64,000 nucleotides of DNA, taken from positions 1-64,000 of the forward strand of contig JAEDGC010000001.1 of NCBI GenBank assembly GCA_016297695.1, written 5' to 3'. The first letter of the stretch is position 1, and each line of letters opens with the position of its first letter. Positions 27,706 to 36,538 of the stretch are shown one piece after another. The notes under the pieces were generated by a model. That model was not told the DNA's origin, searched no databases, and was given only the letters and a program-made list of their open reading frames with translations. This DNA comes from Bacilli bacterium (lineage in GTDB: Bacteria > Bacillota_I > Bacilli_A > RF39 > UBA660). Position numbers and translations under genes: made by a program.

Positions 27706-30700
27706 ATGAAATTATTAGCTCCTATTATAAATGATGAAGATGTTGTTAATAAAAAATATGTAGATACTACAGCAGATAAACTACAATCTCAAGTTGACAA
27801 TATTCAGATAGGCGGTCGAAACTTATTATATTATAGCCGATTTGATAATAAATATGCTGATTACTGGTACTATCCACCGAGCGTAACGTATTCGTTTGAC
27901 AGTGGTTATACTACAATGACAAAGCCTGAAACCGCAGCAAGACAGTTTACAACGCAAGCGTCAAATAAAAACTTAAATTTGTTACCGGAAAACGGTTGTA
28001 GCTACACGCTTTCCTGCGAAGTTATGAAAGCGGAAGGGCTTAATGTCGGATATGGAACAAAGGTCACAGTAAGATATAACTACACGGACGGTACAGTAAA
28101 GGATTTTGACATTAATATTCCAAGTGATATTACAGAAGATGTATGGCATAAATGTAGCTACGCATTTACATACTCTTCCGGCAAAACTATAAACTATACA
28201 CAGTTTATAGTTGCACTTGGAGCAGAAGCCTGTGGAATCAAGATAAAGAATGTGAAGTTTGAAAAAGGCAATAAAGCCACTGATTGGACACCCGCACCTG
28301 AAGATGTTGACAATAATATTGCTGCGGCTATTGATGCAGTTGAAATTGGTGGACGAAATATTGTAACTGGAACGGCAACAATGACTATTGGTACCGGTGG
28401 TCGTAGTGTAGGACATTGGAGAAAATCCGGAACAGGAACAATCGAAACCATAGACATTACTGATACACCTTTGCCAGGTATTAATAAAGGTATAAAGATT
28501 ACATCGTCAGAAGCAGGTTCACAAATAGGTATAGCACAAGATAAAACTCCATTGAATAGCAGTAGTATATATACGCTTTCTTGTTGGGTGCGTAGCAATG
28601 CAGTGTCAGGTCTTGAATGTAGATTACAACCTTTTTATTTATCGGCTTCTGATTATGGCGGAAATGGTGCTTTTAACATTACAAATCAATGGCAACATAT
28701 AAGTTATACGACTATAAATAACCCAAAGAACACAACAGAGTATAGTGCATCATATATCTATTTAATACCACAATCAGAAGGTGATATACTAGAAATATGC
28801 GGTATCAAATTAGAAGTCGGAAACAAAGCAACCGACTGGACTCCTGCCCCTGAAGACATTGACAATAATATTACGGATGCAACTAATGATTTTATAAAAG
28901 AATTATCTGTATCAAAAAGGACTATTACTTATACGAAGGGCGATGGCTCAACAGGTACTATTACAACACAAGATACGATTACAACTGCCACTACAACTGG
29001 TTCAGGTAATGCAGTTACAGCAATTACTGCGAATGATAAAGGAGCATTAACAGTTACTAAAGGTGCTACCTTTTTAACAGCGCATCCTACTATTGCTACA
29101 AGTATGGATTCTACGTCTACTGCTTCTCCAAGTGCGGGAGATACATTTACAGCTATAGACGCAGTAACAAAAGATAGTAATGGTCACGTAACTAAAGTAA
29201 ATACCAAAACCATTACCTTACCTGCTAAACAAACTACAATATCTGGAAATGCAGGAAGTGCAACTAAACTTGCGACTGCGCGTACTATACAAATAAATTT
29301 AGAAAGTACTTCATCAGCTTCTTTTGACGGTACTGCTAATATAACACCAGGAGTTACTGGTACTCTTCCAATATCTAATGGAGGTACTGGTCAGACGACT
29401 GCTAAAGCTGCTGCAAACTCTTTTATAAATGCATTAGAAACAGGAAGTGATACTCCACAAGATACAGATTATTATGTATCTCAATATGCTGGGGGTGGAA
29501 CAACTAATACTAGTTATGTTAGACGGACAATGAGCGCTTTATGGAATTATATTAAAAGTAAACTTGCTACTGTAGCAACCAGTGGTTCTTATAATGATTT
29601 GAGTAATAAACCAACTATACCTACTGTTGGAAATGGCACTATTACTATTAAACAAGCTGGTACTACAAAAGGAACATTTACAACAAATCAAGATGGTAAT
29701 ACAACTATTGAATTAACAGACAATAATACAGATACTAAAGTTACTCAAATAGTAACTACAAGTAATGCTAACTATCCTCTACTACTTGCTCCAAGCGGAC
29801 AAACTACTACTACTACTACATCATCGTATTTTGGTACAGATCTAATATTTAATCCAAGCACAAAAACACTTAAAACTAAACAGTTCGAAGGAAATCTTGC
29901 TGGTAGTGCAGTAAGACGATATGTATATGGAGAAGATAATAATGTTACTACTAACTACGGTTATTATAAAATAGCAAGTTTTACAATAGATTCCCCATAT
30001 TACACAGCCGTATTAAAACTACGTATTTGGTCAGATAACTTTACTAATTTTGCAAGAACGCCTGCAGAAGTAACTATTGTTTTTAGGACTAATTCAACAA
30101 CAGCAACAACTACTAACGCTTATACATACGTTGATGGAGAAATAATCGCACCTTTATTAAATTCAATATATTTAAAATATCCTAATACTACAAACGCTGG
30201 TACTTGTGAACTTTATTTTTATAAAGATGCAACCTATCAAAAGATAGATGTAGATGTATTATATGAAGGTATAAGAGGTAGCACTCCTTCAACATATCAA
30301 TATCAGTCAGTTTGGACGTTTTCAGATAACAAAGTAATTTCTAATGATATTGCGGAAGATGGATATGCAGTTGCAACATTAAACGCTTTAAAACAACATC
30401 AAGCCATAAAAGCATCAACGTTTACTGGTATTCATAATTATGAAGGTAATAATGGAGCTTGGGGATTAAATATCATAAGAACTGATTTTACAAAAGGCGA
30501 TATTCCAACTTATAATACATATTGGGCATTGAATTTTATGGATAAAAATAGTGGAAATTCTCACGCTAATAGAATAGGATATTTAGATAGTTATATTGAT
30601 ACAAGCGGAAATTCTTATATAGAACTATGCGCTATGAATAATGTATTAAATGACACGACAGGTGCAGTTATTAGATTTGGTAAAAAACGTGATGGCACAG

Positions 30701-31758
30701 AATATCTAAGATTAGGCTCTTCTACGATAGGTAGTAGTGATAGTCCAGTATATATAAATGGAGGTATTATTACATCTACAGGTAAAAAGTTTTCAAATTA
30801 TTTACCATTAGCAGGCGGAACTATGAGTGACACAATAATTTCATCTAAAACCACTAACTCATATTTAAAAGGAAATCAAGGTGAAGCTATTATAAACTCA
30901 ACAGCAGGGGCCGGTTCTTATACAATGCTTGCTAAAACAAATTCCGCAAATGGTTATTTCACTACTGGTTCTTATCAAACTAAATATTTACTTCAATATA
31001 CAGAAAAAGCCACTGTTGACGCAGGCACTAACGCTGTAACGAAATCTGTTACATTATTAGACGAATCAGGAAATAGTTCTTTCCCTGGAACGGTTTCTGC
31101 TACTACATTTAGTGGAGCGTTATCAGGTAACGCTTCCAGTGCTACATACTCAACAAATGTAAGAGTAACTGATACTAATCCTACTACAGGAGCATGGTAT
31201 TACCCAGTATGGGCAGATAATAAATTAGCAGATACTAACTACAAACTAAAAGCTAATGACGGCCTTTGTATGTATTCATTAAATGGCACAACATCAACAG
31301 TAGGGAGAACATATTTAAGCATTGGTAATTCAACAGCGTCTGGGACAGCTGGCAATAAAAAAGGCTATTTGAGACTATATAGTGAATCATCAAGCTATAC
31401 TGATATTCTAGCTACAACTTCCTCTGATAATTATAAAGTTGTACTTCCCGATTCAAATGGAACAATAGCATTAAGAACAGAATGTGTAGAAGGTGTAATT
31501 GGAGGTAATTCATTAACATTATCTTACATAACTGGAAGCAAAAAAGTTTTGCTGATAGGGATTAGTACAGATATGAGTACTTCTTGTGCAGTCACTCATA
31601 CAATATCGAATAGTATGACTGCTGTTTCGAATAAAACACTGCTTAGTTTTGGAGAAGATAGTCTTAAGTATTCTATCTCAACCAAAGGTGATATTACATT
31701 AACTAATGTTGGATCAGCTTCTTACGGATCGAAATACGTAGCTATATATTTTAAATAA
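27706..31758 (+). CDS. Large receptor-binding tail fibre with duplicated carbohydrate-binding-like domains
   Basis: 1,350 residues. Two homologous jelly-roll-like units (about 35-190 and 210-390), each opening with IGGRNLLY/IGGRNIV and ending KATDWTPAPEDVDNN, resemble carbohydrate-binding modules. Then Ser/Thr/Gly-rich shaft repeats (ATKLATART, GSYNDLSNKPTIPT) and a C-terminal head. The duplicated region (27.8-28.9 kb) is visibly richer in G/C than its surroundings, which suggests acquisition. Likely determines host range. Confidence 0.85.
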   Translation: MKLLAPIINDEDVVNKKYVDTTADKLQSQVDNIQIGGRNLLYYSRFDNKYADYWYYPPSVTYSFDSGYTTMTKPETAARQFTTQASNKNLNLLPENGCSYTLSCEVMKAEGLNVGYGTKVTVRYNYTDGTVKDFDINIPSDITEDVWHKCSYAFTYSSGKTINYTQFIVALGAEACGIKIKNVKFEKGNKATDWTPAPEDVDNNIAAAIDAVEIGGRNIVTGTATMTIGTGGRSVGHWRKSGTGTIETIDITDTPLPGINKGIKITSSEAGSQIGIAQDKTPLNSSSIYTLSCWVRSNAVSGLECRLQPFYLSASDYGGNGAFNITNQWQHISYTTINNPKNTTEYSASYIYLIPQSEGDILEICGIKLEVGNKATDWTPAPEDIDNNITDATNDFIKELSVSKRTITYTKGDGSTGTITTQDTITTATTTGSGNAVTAITANDKGALTVTKGATFLTAHPTIATSMDSTSTASPSAGDTFTAIDAVTKDSNGHVTKVNTKTITLPAKQTTISGNAGSATKLATARTIQINLESTSSASFDGTANITPGVTGTLPISNGGTGQTTAKAAANSFINALETGSDTPQDTDYYVSQYAGGGTTNTSYVRRTMSALWNYIKSKLATVATSGSYNDLSNKPTIPTVGNGTITIKQAGTTKGTFTTNQDGNTTIELTDNNTDTKVTQIVTTSNANYPLLLAPSGQTTTTTTSSYFGTDLIFNPSTKTLKTKQFEGNLAGSAVRRYVYGEDNNVTTNYGYYKIASFTIDSPYYTAVLKLRIWSDNFTNFARTPAEVTIVFRTNSTTATTTNAYTYVDGEIIAPLLNSIYLKYPNTTNAGTCELYFYKDATYQKIDVDVLYEGIRGSTPSTYQYQSVWTFSDNKVISNDIAEDGYAVATLNALKQHQAIKASTFTGIHNYEGNNGAWGLNIIRTDFTKGDIPTYNTYWALNFMDKNSGNSHANRIGYLDSYIDTSGNSYIELCAMNNVLNDTTGAVIRFGKKRDGTEYLRLGSSTIGSSDSPVYINGGIITSTGKKFSNYLPLAGGTMSDTIISSKTTNSYLKGNQGEAIINSTAGAGSYTMLAKTNSANGYFTTGSYQTKYLLQYTEKATVDAGTNAVTKSVTLLDESGNSSFPGTVSATTFSGALSGNASSATYSTNVRVTDTNPTTGAWYYPVWADNKLADTNYKLKANDGLCMYSLNGTTSTVGRTYLSIGNSTASGTAGNKKGYLRLYSESSSYTDILATTSSDNYKVVLPDSNGTIALRTECVEGVIGGNSLTLSYITGSKKVLLIGISTDMSTSCAVTHTISNSMTAVSNKTLLSFGEDSLKYSISTKGDITLTNVGSASYGSKYVAIYFK

Positions 31759-31773
31759 GGAGGATGGTATATA

Positions 31774-32454
31774 ATGTTAATTTTTAAAGATAATACTTGG
31801 CAAATTAACGGGTCGTATCCTGATTTTGATTATACAAGATATGAAAGAGTTTATAATGATAAACTGTCTGATTATGAAATAAAAGAAAAAGAAGATTATA
31901 TCGAAAATGTTAATCCTGTAGTTTATGTAATATCTGACGATTCTCCTTTAACGTCTAAAGTTATGCAGTATGCTCCTAATATGAAGGTCATCACCGACGA
32001 GAAAGGAATCGTTATTGATGTTATAGAGGATTATTCTCTTGAAGATGTAATTAAATTAAAAATTGCAGAAGTTAATAATTCTTGTAATAATACAATTTAT
32101 AATGGTATTGATTATAATGGAGAACATTTTGATTTAACTGAAGAAGATCAAATAAATATAATGTCTAATCAAAAAACAGCCGAATTAGGCATTCCAGTTC
32201 CTTATCATTCTTCTAGTGCAGATAAAACTCTTCCTTGTAAGATTTATACTCCAGAAGAATTTATAGGTTTAGCAAGGGCGGCAGCAGAATTTAAAGTATA
32301 TCAATTAAGTTATTGTAATTTATTGAAGTGTCAAATATGGGAAATGACAGATAAAGAAGAAATAAAAGCTATTAAATATGGTGATTCTTTAAATGACAAG
32401 TATCAAAATATGTTAAATCAACTATTAGGTGGTCAAAATGAAACAAATTTTTAA
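31774..32454 (+). CDS. Fibre-associated protein, possible assembly chaperone
   Basis: 226 residues. Central LEDVIKLKIAEVNNSCNNTIYNGIDYNGEHFDLTEEDQ matches the C-terminal module of DUF4376-like fibre assembly proteins (sequence memory), followed by YTPEEFIGLARAAAEFK. Directly after the fibre, behind AAGGAGG. Overlaps the next gene. Confidence 0.7.
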   Translation: MLIFKDNTWQINGSYPDFDYTRYERVYNDKLSDYEIKEKEDYIENVNPVVYVISDDSPLTSKVMQYAPNMKVITDEKGIVIDVIEDYSLEDVIKLKIAEVNNSCNNTIYNGIDYNGEHFDLTEEDQINIMSNQKTAELGIPVPYHSSSADKTLPCKIYTPEEFIGLARAAAEFKVYQLSYCNLLKCQIWEMTDKEEIKAIKYGDSLNDKYQNMLNQLLGGQNETNF

Positions 32455-32854
32455 ACAGATTTTTTTATATATAATAGGTGGATTGATCTATTTATTAATA
32501 GAAATTTTATTTAGGGGACATACTCATTGGACAATGTTTATTATTGGCGGATTGTGCTTTACTTTGATAGGCTTGCTGAATGAGTGTCCCAATCTCCGCC
32601 TATCTTTAATTTATCAAGGTATTTTAGGCTCAGTTATTATTACTACTATTGAACTTATTTCTGGAATAATAATAAATATTATTTTAAAGTGGAACGTTTG
32701 GGATTATAGTAATCAGCCATTAAATTTATTAGGACAAATATGTTTGCCATTTAGTTTAGCATGGATCTTTTTAGCTATCATCGCAGTTTTTGTAGATGAT
32801 ATATTAAGATATATAATATTTAAGGAAGAGATTCCAAAATATAAAATTTTATAA
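32438..32854 (+). CDS. Multi-pass membrane protein, ABC-permease-like family
   Basis: 138 residues, four hydrophobic segments, with ILKWNVWDYSNQPLNLLGQICLPFSLAWIFL as the conserved part of a 'putative ABC transporter permease' (CmpB/DUF1113-like) family also found beside phage holins. Start chosen at the ATG preceded by AGGTGG. Could assist lysis. Confidence 0.72.
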   Translation: MKQIFKQIFLYIIGGLIYLLIEILFRGHTHWTMFIIGGLCFTLIGLLNECPNLRLSLIYQGILGSVIITTIELISGIIINIILKWNVWDYSNQPLNLLGQICLPFSLAWIFLAIIAVFVDDILRYIIFKEEIPKYKIL

Positions 32855-32866
32855 GGAGTGTTTTAT

Positions 32867-33160
32867 ATGGATTTTAGTTTTTTAAAAGATTATATTGTAT
32901 TAGTTGTAGTGGGAATTTGCCTTATTATAGGTTTTATTATTAAAAATGTAATTCCTTCAGAAAAAATTAATAAATTTATTCCCTTAATTATGGGAGTACT
33001 TGGAGTAGTATTAAATTGCTGGGTAAATAATTGGGGGTTCAGTCCAGAAATTTTACTTGGCGGTTTAGCAAGTGGATTAGCTTCTACTGGTTCCTATGAA
33101 TTAGTAGATAATATTAAAGGTCTTTTTATTAAAGGAAAGGATGATTCTAATGAAGATTAA
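32867..33160 (+). CDS. Phage holin
   Basis: 97 residues behind AAGGAG. Two to three hydrophobic helices (YIVLVVVGICLIIGFII; FIPLIMGVLGVVLNCWV; LLGGLASGLASTGSYELV) and a charged C-terminus GKDDSNED: typical of a class of Clostridia-phage holins. Overlaps the endolysin start by 11 bp. Confidence 0.85.
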   Translation: MDFSFLKDYIVLVVVGICLIIGFIIKNVIPSEKINKFIPLIMGVLGVVLNCWVNNWGFSPEILLGGLASGLASTGSYELVDNIKGLFIKGKDDSNED

Positions 33161-34406
33161 AGGTATTGATATATCAAGAGCGCAAGAGAAATTTAATTTT
33201 GAAGCAGCTAAATCTTCTGGCGTTAAATTTATTATTATAAGAGCTGGAATTGGCACAGATAAAGATACTTATTTTGATAGAAATGTATCAGAATGTAAAA
33301 GATTAAATATTCCATATGGTTTTTACTGGTATTTTAAAGCATTAGATGGACAAAGTTTTGAGAAAGAATTAAATGCTTGTGTGTCTGTTGTTAAAAATGA
33401 AAAACCAAGTTATCCAGTCTTTTTTGATATGGAAGAGCAATCTCAAATAACAGCTCTTACTACTCGACAGAGAACAGATATGGCAGTAACTTTTTGTAAT
33501 ACTATTAAAGAAATTGGTTTGCTTTATGGCATTTATGCAAATCCTTCTTGGATGGAAAATTATTTTGATAAAAGTAGATTATTAGGTAAATATGATATTT
33601 GGTTGGCTAATTGGACATATAATCCAGATATTCCAAGTAAATATGATTATGATCAAGTTATGTGGCAATGGGGTATTGAGAAAATTGATGGTAAAGATGT
33701 CGATGCTAACTTATGCTATAAAGAATATAAAATAGTTGAACAAGAAGAAGAGAAAGGTGATTCTAAAGCTCCTAATATAATCTTCCCCTTCTCTGTTGGT
33801 GACACTGTTATGGTTAAAGAAGGTTCAACAGATTATAATGGTAATAATTTAGCGAGCTGGGTTTATGACGCTAAGTTTGAAGTTATGGAAATTAGTGGAG
33901 ATAGAGTTGTAATTGGTATAGATGGAGCTGTGACAGCAGCAGTTGCCGCAATTAATCTTTATATACCAAAATCTACAACTCCAGTTAAAACTTCTAAAAT
34001 TAAAGTAGGAGATAAAGTTACTGTCCAAAAAGGTGCAACAGATATATATGGAAATAAATTAGCTGCTTGGGTATATGATTATACTTTTGATGTTTTAGCC
34101 GTAAATAATAACAATATTACAATTGGAATTAATAATGAAATTACAGCAGTAATTGAAAAAACAAAGATTTCTTTAGCAAATACTAAGGAAAATGATAAAA
34201 AACAAACTAATACTAATGCTGTTATAAAAAAAGGAACAATTGTAAAAATTAAAGAAAATTCAAAAGACTATAACGGTGGCAGTTTATCCTCTTGGGTATA
34301 TAATGCACAATTTGAGGTTATGGAAATTAGCGGAGATAGAGTTGTAATTGGGATAGATGGAGCAGTAACTGCTGCAATGAATATTAAAGATTTAATTGTA
34401 AAATAA
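33150..34406 (+). CDS. Endolysin: GH25 muramidase with three SH3-like cell-wall-binding repeats
   Basis: 418 residues from ATG behind AAAGGA. GH25 domain 1-200: KGIDISR, catalytic acids in FFDMEEQ (Asp93, Glu95), GIYANPSW, WQWG. Then three repeats of about 70 residues, each with VGDxVxVKxGSxDYNGNxLxSWVYxxxFEVMEISGDRVVIG; the first and third are nearly identical at DNA level and may recombine. Cleaves peptidoglycan for lysis with the holin upstream. Confidence 0.95.
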   Translation: MKIKGIDISRAQEKFNFEAAKSSGVKFIIIRAGIGTDKDTYFDRNVSECKRLNIPYGFYWYFKALDGQSFEKELNACVSVVKNEKPSYPVFFDMEEQSQITALTTRQRTDMAVTFCNTIKEIGLLYGIYANPSWMENYFDKSRLLGKYDIWLANWTYNPDIPSKYDYDQVMWQWGIEKIDGKDVDANLCYKEYKIVEQEEEKGDSKAPNIIFPFSVGDTVMVKEGSTDYNGNNLASWVYDAKFEVMEISGDRVVIGIDGAVTAAVAAINLYIPKSTTPVKTSKIKVGDKVTVQKGATDIYGNKLAAWVYDYTFDVLAVNNNNITIGINNEITAVIEKTKISLANTKENDKKQTNTNAVIKKGTIVKIKENSKDYNGGSLSSWVYNAQFEVMEISGDRVVIGIDGAVTAAMNIKDLIVK

Positions 34407-34423
34407 AAGTTAATATAATAAAA

Positions 34424-34464
34424 AAATGGCACTATAAGATTTTCCTCTTATAGTGCCATTTTTT
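34424..34464. terminator. Bidirectional terminator between lysis and leftward genes
   Basis: Long stem AATGGCACTATAAGA with its complement, flanked by an A-run and a T-run, so it ends transcripts from both directions. Confidence 0.9.
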
Positions 34465-34484
34465 TTATCCTTTATCTCCATGCA

Positions 34485-34676
34485 TTACTCATCCACCTCA
34501 TTTTCTAACCATTCTTTACAATGCTTAGCGCATTGACTATCACAACTATCATATTCAGTTAATGGATTATCTGAAAGTCTTTCATATTCTGAACATAAAT
34601 TACACTTAAAATCATCAGCAAAATATATTACCATTTCTTCAAGGCTCATTCCTTTTATGCGCTCATAATTATTCAT
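34485..34676 (-). CDS. Small Cys-rich protein
   Basis: 63 residues with CNLCSEY, CDSQCAKHC; likely binds one zinc. Acidic end. Preceded by AGGAG-like GAGTAG. Unknown function, similar in style to the genes at 46534 and 46787. Confidence 0.6.
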   Translation of the reverse strand: MNNYERIKGMSLEEMVIYFADDFKCNLCSEYERLSDNPLTEYDSCDSQCAKHCKEWLENEVDE

Positions 34677-34745
34677 TATTTTTTCTACTCCTTCTATGCA
34701 CCAAACACATTCTTTCTCTGAATGAAATGTCTTTTTAAGGTTATT

Positions 34746-35120
34746 TTACTTAACCTCTTCAATCTTAATAATGTTCTGATACCAACTTAAAAATGGTACT
34801 CTATATCCAATAACTGTAATCTTATATGTATTGTTATTTTTTAACTGTCCTTGAATGTTAGAACTATTCCATTTGCCTCTAATAAAACAGTCAGTATTTT
34901 CAAATACAAGAGAATTACCATTTTGATCATCACCAAATATTAAATACTTTGAAGATGAACTGTTACCATCCTCAGTATAAATTCTCTCTTTATCTGTTAT
35001 AGTAATCGTGTATTCAGTATCATTAAAATTAAAAATTGCTTCTTGCCCAATCAACAGCACAAGCATTATAGCAATCATAATTACTACAAAAAATGTTCTT
35101 GTATTTTTCTTTCTTATCAT
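34746..35120 (-). CDS. Membrane-anchored DUF1523-like protein
   Basis: 124 residues: basic start, one hydrophobic helix (TFFVVIMIAIMLVLLIG), then an extracytoplasmic beta domain TITITDKERIYTEDGNSSSSKYLIFGDDQNG...KITVIGYRVPFLSWYQNII, which fits the DUF1523 type. Role unknown. Confidence 0.7.
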   Translation of the reverse strand: MIRKKNTRTFFVVIMIAIMLVLLIGQEAIFNFNDTEYTITITDKERIYTEDGNSSSSKYLIFGDDQNGNSLVFENTDCFIRGKWNSSNIQGQLKNNNTYKITVIGYRVPFLSWYQNIIKIEEVK

Positions 35121-35154
35121 CTATATTTCCTTCTTTCAATTTTTTCTATTGTTA

Positions 35155-35330
35155 TTAATCAATTATTTCAAATTTCCCAAGAAAATAATATGGAGAATGT
35201 TGTTTCCCAAGAAACTCAAACTTCATCCCGTCCTCTATTGGGAATACATCTACTTCTTTTCTCTTATTGACGTGTACTACTTCTTCAGTTATTTTATCTT
35301 GCAGAAAACTAATTTCATTTGGATTAATCC
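35155..35330 (-). pseudogene. Start-less small ORF, probably decayed or frameshifted
   Basis: An open frame encodes about 57 residues ending HSPYYFLGKFEIID, protein-like, but has no ATG/GTG/TTG at its beginning. TGGAGG and an ATG nearby lead into a different frame that stops after 9 codons. Either a frameshifted gene or chance. Confidence 0.35.
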
Positions 35331-35380
35331 TCCACTATTTATTATGCCTTTTAGGTGTTTTCTCCTCTAAAACCTTTGAT

Positions 35381-35746
35381 TTATTTGTTCCCCTTGTTTA
35401 TCACTTTAACCAATTCTTCTCTTTTCATATGTAAAAGTTCCAACGCTTTATTGAGAAGAATTAAATCATCATAGTCTTCATTCCTACAGTATTTACAACT
35501 ATCACCCACAAATTCAGGACACTCATCACTACAGTACGAATACTCACAATTTCTAATTTCTCTTTCTGTTTCCATATTAGAATAACCATAAACATTAAAC
35601 TTTTTACAATGTTGTGCTATAAACCCATCTTCTTCTGCACACTTATCACAACACCAGTTAGTTCCACACTCTTCACAACTAATGTAATCATCACAATCGG
35701 AAAATATCTCGCCACAATTGTTGCAAGAAAAATAATCAACACTCAT
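35381..35746 (-). CDS. Multi-zinc-finger protein
   Basis: 121 residues with about 15 Cys: FSCNNCGEIF, SCEECGTNWCCDKC, CEYSYCSDEC, SCKYCRNE. Probably RING/B-box-like zinc cluster, then a helical tail. Protein or nucleic-acid interaction; function unknown. Confidence 0.65.
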   Translation of the reverse strand: MSVDYFSCNNCGEIFSDCDDYISCEECGTNWCCDKCAEEDGFIAQHCKKFNVYGYSNMETEREIRNCEYSYCSDECPEFVGDSCKYCRNEDYDDLILLNKALELLHMKREELVKVINKGNK

Positions 35747-35781
35747 TTTTGTAATTTCCTTTCACTGATAGACCGAACGAT

Positions 35782-36012
35782 TTATTTCTTCTCTTTATCA
35801 TTCATTTCTCTCAAATTTTCTAATGGTACTAATTTCTGATAAGGGTATCTCACAAAATAATTATCTTCATATCCACAATTATTACATTTATAAGGATATT
35901 TAGGAGGGTCAGTTGTGAACATAATATGTCCATTTTCAAGCATTAATCCATTATTACATTTATCACACTTCATATATACAGATAATACTTTTACTTCTGT
36001 TACTACTTCCAT
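35782..36012 (-). CDS. Zinc-ribbon protein
   Basis: 76 residues, one ribbon: MKCDKCNNG...YKCNNCGYED. No other domain. Unknown target. Confidence 0.65.
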   Translation of the reverse strand: MEVVTEVKVLSVYMKCDKCNNGLMLENGHIMFTTDPPKYPYKCNNCGYEDNYFVRYPYQKLVPLENLREMNDKEKK

Positions 36013-36066
36013 ATATTACTTCTCCTTTTAATCATATAAATCATCATACATTTCAGATTTTTCTTT

Positions 36067-36189
36067 CTAATTAAGAATTGTATGATAAAGCATTTCTGCT
36101 TCTTCGTCAGAAACAAATTCAGTTGCAAATAGATTGTCTTTATATTCATCAATTAAAGTAAAAGCCTTATCGTAATCTATTATATTCAC
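36067..36189 (-). CDS. Small protein with GTG start
   Basis: 40 residues, MNIIDYDKAFTLIDEYKDNLF..., starting at GTG 7 nt after GGAG. Acidic, helical. Unknown. Confidence 0.45.
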   Translation of the reverse strand: MNIIDYDKAFTLIDEYKDNLFATEFVSDEEAEMLYHTILN

Positions 36190-36221
36190 ATCTTTACTCC
36201 TATAAAAAAATTTATTCTATA

Positions 36222-36458
36222 TTACAATATCTTTTCTTGTTCTTCTGGACTAAGCCAAACTGGATAATCTGTACCAAATGATCGATCTGCATAATTATAA
36301 TCTAAACAAACAATGCCAAGACCAGGCTCATCATATCTTACCGTCATTATATAGCCATTATCAAGCAATAGCATTATAGCCTTTTTAATGACATTCTCAA
36401 AATCGTCTTGGGTCTTATATTTATCTTTGCAAATTGTAATCCTATTTACGCTATTCAT
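36222..36458 (-). CDS. Unknown small protein
   Basis: 78 residues; DDFENVIKKAIMLLLDNGYIMTVRYDEPGLGIVCLDYNYAD is a pattern seen in small conserved phage proteins. Directly behind the module at 36491. No function known. Confidence 0.65.
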   Translation of the reverse strand: MNSVNRITICKDKYKTQDDFENVIKKAIMLLLDNGYIMTVRYDEPGLGIVCLDYNYADRSFGTDYPVWLSPEEQEKIL

Positions 36459-36490
36459 TATAATATCTCCTTTTCTTATTTTCTATAAAT

Positions 36491-36538
36491 ATTATAACAA
36501 AAATTTTTAAAAAAATAAAAGGGTAATTTTACCCTTTT
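36491..36538 (-). promoter_or_regulatory. Fused terminator-promoter module after the Ro-like gene
   Basis: Hairpin AAAAGGGTAA/TTACCCTTTT (36517-36538) overlaps the stop codon of 36529-37983; T-run then TATAAT 36491-36496. Confidence 0.7.
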
